The notes beneath the pieces are model-generated. The model was given only the letters and a program-made list of their open reading frames with translations. It did no database searches and was not told the origin of the DNA. From a virus, in IMG/VR virus record IMGVR_UViG_3300022935_000113, positions 1 to 24,840 of that record: a DNA stretch of 24,840 bases, one strand, 5' to 3'. How positions within the stretch are numbered: the stretch's first letter is position 1; every line of letters begins with the position of its first letter. This document shows, piece by piece, positions 6,775 to 13,700 of the stretch. The translations under genes were made by a program, and so were the position numbers.

Positions 6775-7006
6775 ACAGCAAGTCATAGATGACGGCAGGG
6801 AGGCGAAGCGCCTCCTTGAAGATACAGATCTCCAAAAGTTTATGGATGAATTCGAGCGAGATTGTTGGGAGCAGTTTACTAAATCTGCCCCTGACGACCA
6901 AGGCGGGAGAGAGGGTTTATACATGAAACTGCAAGGCTTAGAGGCTTTCCGCCAAAAGCTGCGCGCAATGGAAGATAACGCGACTATTGAAAAAAATAAA
7001 AAGTAG
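6764..7006 (+). CDS. small conserved phage protein, 80 aa (GTG start)
   Basis: An 80-residue highly charged, probably all-helical protein (DLQKFMDEFERDCWEQFTK, GGREGLYMKLQGLEAFRQK). It starts with GTG inside the last codons of the portal gene (11-base overlap), with AGAGG at 6753-6757 as the ribosome binding site. Short helical proteins of this type lie between portal and scaffold in related phages; function unknown, perhaps a portal or scaffold accessory. The CWEQF and GGREGLYM segments look like the conserved core. Confidence 0.75.
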   Translation: MKSRQQVIDDGREAKRLLEDTDLQKFMDEFERDCWEQFTKSAPDDQGGREGLYMKLQGLEAFRQKLRAMEDNATIEKNKK

Positions 7007-7028
7007 CCGCATAATATGGAGTTAACGC

Positions 7029-8030
7029 ATGTCAGAAACCAACAACCCTCTTGGGACTGATCTGAACACCGCACAAAATGCAATCAAGGCACTACTCACA
7101 CCTGAAGAGGATACTGTGACAGACCCTGATGCGCTTGAGGCTGAAGCCGTAGAAGCGGAAGCCGAAATGCCAGAGCACGATGAAGAGTACTCTCAAGAGT
7201 ACGATTCAGAGTACGATGGCGATCTTGAAGCTGAAGGCGACGCCGAAGAGCTTGACGACACATCCTTTGACTTACTGTCGGCCACGGTCGAGGTAGATGG
7301 AGAAGAGATTACCGTCGAAGAGTTAAAACGCGGAAATCTAAGGCAGCGAGATTATACACGCAAAACTCAAGAACTGGCCGAAGCTCGAAAGCAGATGGAG
7401 GCGCAATTTGAGGATATAGAGCGTGAACGGGCTCAATACGCACAAATGCTCCCTGCACTGCAGGCGCGTTTGGAGCAGCCGGTTGAACAGGAGCCAGATT
7501 GGGACACTCTGTATGATGCAGACCCAAGGATGGCAGCAAAGGCAGAACGTCAGTGGAAAAAGCGGCAAGAAGAGCGCGAAGCTCAATTGCAAGCTGTACA
7601 AGCTGAACGTCAGCGCTTAGCCGAGATGGAGCAGCAAAAGATGCATCAAATGCAGGCTCGCTACTTTGAGGAACAGCGTAATATTCTGCCGGATATCATT
7701 CCAGAGTGGCGCGATAATACCGTCGCCGCGAAAGAGGCCAAGGATCTTAGAGCTTTCCTTCTAAATGAAGGTTTTAGTGAAGAAGATGTAAACGGCCTAA
7801 CGAATGCAACGCTTGTGAAGTTAGCGAGGAAAGCAATGTTGTACGATAAAGGTCAGACACGCGCAACGGAGGCTCGGAAAAAGCCGAAGACGCAGAAGAC
7901 CAAGACACTCAAAGCTGGATCTCGTAACACGCAGCCTAAACCGAAGAGTTCGCAGCAACAGGCGCTACAGCGCGTACGTCAAACTGGCCGTGTGCAAGAT
8001 GCCGCGGCTGCAATCAAATCTCTACTTTAG
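7029..8030 (+). CDS. capsid scaffolding protein
   Basis: A 333-residue protein with a very acidic N-terminal third (EAEAVEAEAEMPEHDEEYSQ), the motif VEVDGEEITVEELKRGNLRQ at 87-106, a long charged coiled coil at about 108-215, and a basic C-terminal tail (ARKKPKTQKTKTLKAGSR) ending DAAAAIKSLL. Acid, coiled coil, basic tail, and position between portal and major capsid genes is the standard arrangement for phage scaffolds, which template the procapsid and leave or are degraded. No protease domain is present, so it should be a separable scaffold. GGAG at 7018-7021 precedes the start; its stop codon overlaps the capsid gene's ribosome binding site. Confidence 0.8.
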   Translation: MSETNNPLGTDLNTAQNAIKALLTPEEDTVTDPDALEAEAVEAEAEMPEHDEEYSQEYDSEYDGDLEAEGDAEELDDTSFDLLSATVEVDGEEITVEELKRGNLRQRDYTRKTQELAEARKQMEAQFEDIERERAQYAQMLPALQARLEQPVEQEPDWDTLYDADPRMAAKAERQWKKRQEEREAQLQAVQAERQRLAEMEQQKMHQMQARYFEEQRNILPDIIPEWRDNTVAAKEAKDLRAFLLNEGFSEEDVNGLTNATLVKLARKAMLYDKGQTRATEARKKPKTQKTKTLKAGSRNTQPKPKSSQQQALQRVRQTGRVQDAAAAIKSLL

Positions 8031-8039
8031 GAGGCCATT

Positions 8040-9032
8040 ATGGCAATCGTATCAAACACCTTTACGTCTTTTGACGCAGTGGGTATCCGTGAGAGCTTGG
8101 CAGATATTATCTCAAATATTTCGCCTGAAGAAGTTCCACTTCAATCTAACATCGGTTCAGAAAATGTGTCTAACACATATTTTGAATGGCAGACTGACTC
8201 ACTTTCGGCCACAGACACAACACCACGCATAGATGGTGATGATGTGACATCTTTTGATGCCACAACAGCAACAACTCGCGTTGGTAACTACACGCACATC
8301 CTACGCCGCACATTGATTGTTTCAGACAACATGGGCGCACAGGATTTGGCGGGCCGCAATGATGAGTTTAGCTATCAGTTGGCCAAGCGCGGCAAAGAAC
8401 TCCGTAGGGATATAGAAGCTACCCTTACGGATAATAACGCGCAAAATGCCGGCAACTCAGCGCTGGCGCGTGAGACAGGTGGTCTAGGCGCGTGGATTGC
8501 GACAAACGACGTTTTCGCAACCGGCGGTACAACTGACGGTGCTTCACCAGCAGGCAACGGCACAAACGCTCGTACAGACGCGGCTGACACTGCCGACGCA
8601 ACACACGACGGTAAGGTCGCGTTCACCGAAGCGATGCTAAAAGATGCAATGCAAAAAGCATTTACATCTGGCGGTCAGCCAAGCATCTTGATGGTAGGCC
8701 CGCACAACAAGACAGTTGTGTCAGGCTTCGCGGGTATCGCGGCACAGCGTTACCAAGCGCCATCAGATAGCCCAACCACTATTATTGGTGCGGCTGACGT
8801 ATACCTGTCCGACTTCGGGACTTTGTCAGTCACGGCTAACAGATTTCAGCGTGAGCGTGATGCGTTCCTACTCGACCCAGAGTACGCATCTGTGTGCTAC
8901 CTACGTCCGATCCAGAATGTCGCATTAGCGAAAACTGGCGACGCAGAGAAAAGTATGGTCTTGGCCGAATTCGGCTTAAAGGTGACTAACGAGGCGGCGC
9001 ACGCTGGTGTGTTCGACCTACGCACATCATGA
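8040..9032 (+). CDS. major capsid protein (SU10-like, DUF5309-type)
   Basis: A 330-residue protein starting MAIVSNTFTSFDAVGIRESL. It shows features remembered for the SU10 major head protein group: the N-arm ending near SNTYFEWQTD (44-53), TRVGNYTHILRRTLIVSDNM (79-98), the KRGKELRRDIEATL spine helix (116-129), and FQRERDAFLLDPEYASV (269-285) near the C-terminus. These adopt the HK97 fold and form the icosahedral shell. The ribosome binding site AGGAGG (8029-8034) is the best in the window, fitting heavy expression. A short Ala/Thr/Gly-rich linker (158-190) is likely the variable surface loop. A hairpin follows the stop closely. Confidence 0.88.
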   Translation: MAIVSNTFTSFDAVGIRESLADIISNISPEEVPLQSNIGSENVSNTYFEWQTDSLSATDTTPRIDGDDVTSFDATTATTRVGNYTHILRRTLIVSDNMGAQDLAGRNDEFSYQLAKRGKELRRDIEATLTDNNAQNAGNSALARETGGLGAWIATNDVFATGGTTDGASPAGNGTNARTDAADTADATHDGKVAFTEAMLKDAMQKAFTSGGQPSILMVGPHNKTVVSGFAGIAAQRYQAPSDSPTTIIGAADVYLSDFGTLSVTANRFQRERDAFLLDPEYASVCYLRPIQNVALAKTGDAEKSMVLAEFGLKVTNEAAHAGVFDLRTS

Positions 9033-9040
9033 GTTTAGGC

Positions 9041-9060
9041 GGGGCGGCTTCGGTCGCCCC
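9041..9060 (+). terminator. candidate intrinsic terminator or attenuator after the capsid gene
   Basis: GGGGCGGC (9041-9048), TTCG loop (9049-9052), then GTCGCCCC (9053-9060) form an 8-bp stem (one G-U pair) with a UUCG tetraloop closed by C-G, exceptionally stable. It begins 9 bases after the capsid stop. Only a short, delayed T-run follows (ACTACTTTTG), so termination is probably partial, leaving expression of downstream tail genes. Function is inferred from position and shape. Confidence 0.6.
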
Positions 9061-9079
9061 ACTACTTTTGGAGGGATAC

Positions 9080-9379
9080 ATGAAACGTCTTTTCAGCCAA
9101 GATCCAGTGACCGGCATCACTAAATACTGGCATGTCACCGACAAGGGAGAGTATGTCGTTGAAACGCAGCAAGATGTTTCATCAATTGCGGCATCAAATA
9201 GGCGCCAGTACAACGACACCCCAGATAGATATGGTGACGTCAACAAGGTAGCTTCTATTCCGCTTTCAGTGTATTATGAGCTGAAGCGCAAGGGGATTGC
9301 AGACGATCCGAAAGCGTTTCGCAAGTGGTTGAATGACCGCGACAACCAAGTATTTAGGACAAGGGCGGGTACGCTGTGA
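9080..9379 (+). CDS. small phage protein of the connector region, 99 aa
   Basis: A 99-residue protein from MKRLFSQDPVTGITKYW to RDNQVFRTRAGTL. The C-terminal DPKAFRKWLNDRDNQVFRTR is the part I recall from proteins next to capsid genes in related phages, where it is only annotated as hypothetical. The ATG at 9080 is preceded by GGAGGG (9070-9075). An in-frame ATG at 9029 would place the terminator hairpin in the coding sequence and lacks a ribosome binding site, so it is rejected. It sits between capsid and adaptor genes and its stop overlaps the adaptor start (GTGA). Confidence 0.75.
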   Translation: MKRLFSQDPVTGITKYWHVTDKGEYVVETQQDVSSIAASNRRQYNDTPDRYGDVNKVASIPLSVYYELKRKGIADDPKAFRKWLNDRDNQVFRTRAGTL

Positions 9380-9993
9380 GCATTACAACCTACGCAGAAT
9401 TACAATCGGCCATATCTAACTGGCTAAACCGAAGCGATTTAGACGCGGTTATTCCGGACTTTATCGCGTTGACCGAAGCTGACATGGACCGCAAGGTGCG
9501 CCACTGGCGCATGGAAGAGCGAGCCACTGCAGACATCGACGCGCGCTACACGCAGCTTCCCAGCGGCTTTCTAGAGGCTGTACGCTTTCACCTAGACGTT
9601 GACGAGCGCTCAATTGACTTAGTCACGCCGGTCTACATGCAGAAGCAGCGCAACGGCAATAATGACGCCACTGGGCGCCCGAGGTATTACTCTATCATCG
9701 GTGGCCAAATAGAAGTCTGGCCAACCCCTGACGGGACGTACAGCGGGGAGTTGTACTACTACGCCAGAACTGCGCCATTAACTGACTCAAACACGTCAAA
9801 CTGGATATTGCAGTATTTCCCTGACGCTTACCTATACGGCGCTCTCATGCACGCAGCGCCGTACCTTGTAGATGACCAGAGAACACAAGTTTGGGCGCCG
9901 TTGTATCAACAGGCTATTGCTGGTATAAATGCAAATAACGAAACTGCTAAATTTGGCGGATCCGGCTTGCGTATGCAAGTGAACACATTCTAG
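9376..9993 (+). CDS. head-tail adaptor protein (SU10-like)
   Basis: A 205-residue protein, starting with GTG in a GTGA overlap with the preceding stop. It begins MSITTYAELQSAISNWLNRS and contains FIALTEADMDRKVRHWRMEE (29-48), TQLPSGFLEAVRFHLD and RYYSIIGGQIEVWPTPDG. These are features of the adaptor family of short-tailed phages, a mostly helical protein that forms a ring under the portal and joins the tail. The position after the capsid genes fits. A short unstructured C-terminus (AKFGGSGLRMQVNTF) would reach into the portal or nozzle. Confidence 0.8.
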   Translation: MSITTYAELQSAISNWLNRSDLDAVIPDFIALTEADMDRKVRHWRMEERATADIDARYTQLPSGFLEAVRFHLDVDERSIDLVTPVYMQKQRNGNNDATGRPRYYSIIGGQIEVWPTPDGTYSGELYYYARTAPLTDSNTSNWILQYFPDAYLYGALMHAAPYLVDDQRTQVWAPLYQQAIAGINANNETAKFGGSGLRMQVNTF

Positions 9994-10002
9994 GAGATAA
10001 AG

Positions 10003-10380
10003 ATGGCAACCATTGCAGATTATGTGTTAGATGCAGCGCTTGATAAACTTGATCAGGAAGCAAACCGCATTGATATCACATCACAAGAAGCCACAGATGC
10101 TACTGAAGCAAATACTACTTATTCGCTTGGTAACAGCACTTCAGTAAATTTTGGGCCTCCTACAGATGGCGACACATCTGGCCGTAAGGTCACATGTGCT
10201 GCTATTTCTGATGGATCAGTTACCGGATCTGGAACGGCGACACATTTTGCTATTACAGACACAACAGCAAGCCCTCCTCGACTTTTGGTTACGGGTACAC
10301 TCACAACTCAGCAAAGCGTAGTTTCTGGCAACACATTTACAGTTGCCGCATTTGACGTAGAAATTCCAGACCCAGCGTAG
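10003..10380 (+). CDS. beta-rich virion structural protein, 125 aa
   Basis: A 125-residue protein. A short helical start (MATIADYVLDAALDKLDQEA) is followed by a Thr/Ser/Gly-rich region without charged clusters, typical of a beta-sandwich: ATHFAITDTTASPPRLLVTG and QSVVSGNTFTVAAFDVEIPD. Similar proteins next to adaptor and fibre genes of marine phages are annotated only as structural. AGGAG (9992-9996) precedes the ATG. It may be a capsid or neck decoration or a small fibre base protein. Confidence 0.7.
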   Translation: MATIADYVLDAALDKLDQEANRIDITSQEATDATEANTTYSLGNSTSVNFGPPTDGDTSGRKVTCAAISDGSVTGSGTATHFAITDTTASPPRLLVTGTLTTQQSVVSGNTFTVAAFDVEIPDPA

Positions 10381-10386
10381 GTTTAA

Positions 10387-10725
10387 ATGGCTAAGTTATT
10401 TAGTAGAGTTAGAGTTGAAACCTCGACAACTGGAACCGGTGATGTCACGATTGGGGCGCCCGTTGCGGGTTTTACTAGCTTTGCTAATGCAGGCGTAGTA
10501 GATGGCGACACTGTATCATACGTCATTGAAGATGGCGCAGGCTACGAAATTGGTACTGGTGTCTACACAGCTTCAGGCACAACATTGACAAGAAATGTCA
10601 TACAGAGCAGCAACAGTAACAGCGCTTTAAGTTTAACCGGAAACGCGGAACTATTTCTATCTTTAAATAGTAATGACGTTTACACTCAAGACCAAGCTAT
10701 TGGCATTACGATCGCGTTAGGATGA
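10387..10725 (+). CDS. virion structural protein, likely fibre-associated, 112 aa
   Basis: A 112-residue beta-rich protein containing TSTTGTGDVTIGAPVAGFTS, VIEDGAGYEIGTGVYTAS and TTLTRNVIQSSNSNSAL. This domain occurs widely in phages as a separate small protein or as part of fibre proteins; the ETSTT(G)TGxxTxG...GxGxYxxSGTTLxR pattern is its signature. It lies directly before the giant structural gene, 4 bases apart, and may be its partner or base. Exact function is unknown. The ribosome binding site is weak (AGCGTAGG). Confidence 0.7.
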   Translation: MAKLFSRVRVETSTTGTGDVTIGAPVAGFTSFANAGVVDGDTVSYVIEDGAGYEIGTGVYTASGTTLTRNVIQSSNSNSALSLTGNAELFLSLNSNDVYTQDQAIGITIALG

Positions 10726-10729
10726 AAAG

Positions 10730-13700
10730 ATGGCAAAAAAGATAGTCTTCAATTACGAGTTCGACGCTGACGAACAAAAGATTACCCTACTTGATGACGT
10801 TTACCCAAAGCGCCGTTTGCTGATGATAACAAACGTGACCAGCGGGGAAATTATTTATCTTTTCAATGACGCCACCAAAAGTGGTACGTTCGCGTTCGAT
10901 TACGATGACTACACTACAACCATCACGCTTGACTACGACACCACCGCAATGGATGATGCAGACGAGCTGCAAATTTTTGTGGAGTGGGATAACCAGACGG
11001 TAGACTTTGATGAAAGTTACGTTGACCCAGTTTCAAAAATTAGGGTGTCCCAGCCAGAGAACCTAATTGACACTGACTTTGAATATGGGCTTCAGTCAAC
11101 TAAGTGGGAAACGCTTGAGCTTACTAAAAACATTCCGACGTTTTACAGCCGTAACGGAGATTTATCTTTTGAGATAGATGATATTACGGTGCAAAGCGGC
11201 AGTAACACTGTAACAGTTGTTACTGTTTCAGAGCATGGCCTTCAGCGTGGAACACCTATCCTAGTGCAAGGCACGGCGTCTTCATTGTGTGATGGCGGTT
11301 TTACAAGTTTATCTGTTATCAATGATACGACTTTTACTTATCAGGCTAAGTCAAATTTATCTTTTAGTGGAAGCATAAAAACAACCAATACCCAAGTATT
11401 CCAAGGTTCAATATACTCCGGTACTGAATTTAAAATCAGAAGTATTGCCGGTATTACTTCAGACGGAGTGGCAGAGGGTTCGACCTTAACGGTGACCACC
11501 GAGTATCCAACAGACTTTGTTGCTGGAACAAAATTTGCCTTAACAAATAGCTTCGCTTCAGCCGGCAGAACATTTAGCACGGCTAATGTTGATATAGAAA
11601 ATGTATCAACTGACACTAAGACAGTAACCATAGGCTACACGTCAGAGGCTTCGAGTAATACCTCCCAAGCAATGACCACAATACAGCCATACAATTACTC
11701 CGCAAAAGATAATAGATCAATTTACATTGACCCAAACGATGTAACTGTGAACAACGGAGATATTTATTTTACAAATGGCCACGGCAGGCCATTCAATTCT
11801 GATACTGGCGTTACTGATAATATGCAAAGCGCACAATTTACATTCTACTATGACATTCCGTTTGGTGAAACGCCTATCTCCCCTCTACAAAGAGGTAGAT
11901 TTTACATTGCTAGATATATTGACGCAAACCGCCTTAGAGTTTTCCCATATGTAAACAATACTGGGAACTCAAGTGATTCGTACCCTTATTACAGCGACAT
12001 ATTTGCATATTATGCACAATACAATTTTAATAAAATTAACATTACTAGCATTCCAGCTAGGTCTACCTATAAGCACGCATTCTTAGGTGGTTACTTTACA
12101 AACAGATCAGATCGCACCCAAGATCGTTTGCACATGTATTACAACAGATATATTGCCTACAACTTTAATTGGCCGTCCAGATCGCACATTAATACATTCA
12201 CAACTAGTGATAATTCCTACGACTTCTCTGACAACGACGGAATACACTTAATTGCGGGTGACACCAGTAATAGTGCGTCTATAGATAATGGTTTATGGTC
12301 TAACGGAAGTAGCGCTGCTGAGTTTAGAAGCCTATCGGTGGGCAGCTCAAGCCTTACTTATGTTTACGGCGGTTCAAGTAACACATCCTACATTCCTAGC
12401 CGCTTTGGCACTTATAGGATGTCGTTAGCAACCGTTAATGCGATTGACCATGTTTCTATACCCCTACAGTTAAACAATAACAGGAATACTATATTTTTAA
12501 GTAACCACGGCTTTTTGTCAGGTGACACTGTAGTCTACACTCTTACCTCTGGAACCCAACCTTCTGGACTAGTTAGTGGTAGAACCTACATAGTTACTAG
12601 AATTAGTAGTGATAGATTTAAGTTAAATTACAATGGCTCTGAAGTTGATCTATCGACCCATGGTAGCATTGGGGCTGTTTTAAATTTTAGCGTAACATCT
12701 ATAAACCCAAATGCTGACACTATAGAAATTGCAGAAAATACCTTTCAAGAGGGTGACGCGGTTCTCTACACTGACGGCGGCGGAACTGCTATTGGGGGCT
12801 TAGTTAGCGGCGATACATATTACGTTTACAGAAAATCTGGGGATAGATTTAGACTAGCCTCAGACCCAAACCTAGTTACAGGCGTTAGTGTTAGTATGGG
12901 TAGCACCAGATCTTGGAACACTACTTACTTCAGAACTGACAACACTATTAGACCTTATTTTTTTAACACACATGGGTTCACTACTGGCAATGCTATTTTG
13001 TATACACAAACATCTGGAAATCCTGTCGGCGATCTAAAATCTGGTAATATCTATTACGTCAGGGCGATCAGCTCTGTGTATTTTGCTCTATATTCATCTC
13101 GCTCAGACGCTTTAAGTGATACTTCTAGAATAAGAATTTCTATTCCTAGTGGGTTCCCGCTTTTTACGGAAAATTATGCAGTTGACTTTACGAGTAAGCC
13201 GTCGCCAGATGAAGATCACGTTTTGGGTAGTTCATTCGTAGGCGCGGCAGATGGTAACTATACTCTTGCTACTACGTCTGCAGACCAAATGTCTTTTACA
13301 CTTTCTTCCAACTCAACAATCTTGGGCAGGCAGATTGAAACGACTGTGCAAAATTCGTTTATTGAAAACGAAGATGCGTTTTACTACAGGGATCATGGGT
13401 TCGCCACTGGCGCGGATGTAGTTTACACATCATCCCAACTGCATTTTAGCGGCCTGACAAGCGGCGCAACTTATTACGTCATACCATTAGACAGAAACCG
13501 CTTCCAACTTGCTACGTCGCAAGACAATGCATCACAGGGCATTGCTGTAAGCCTGTCGTCTAGTGGGAGTTCATCTAGCCCTATAACTGACGTTATATCG
13601 TTTCAGGGTAATAGTATTGTCGCAGCGGCGGCTGGCAACGGAACTATTGCGTTCAGTAATGGCGGAATAGTAGTCTCCGGCGACGGGACATTATTCAACT

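Noticed and set aside
9029-9079. Earlier ATG for the gene after the capsid protein.
   Set aside because: It would translate through the UUCG hairpin and lacks a ribosome binding site, while ATG 9080 has GGAGGG at good spacing.
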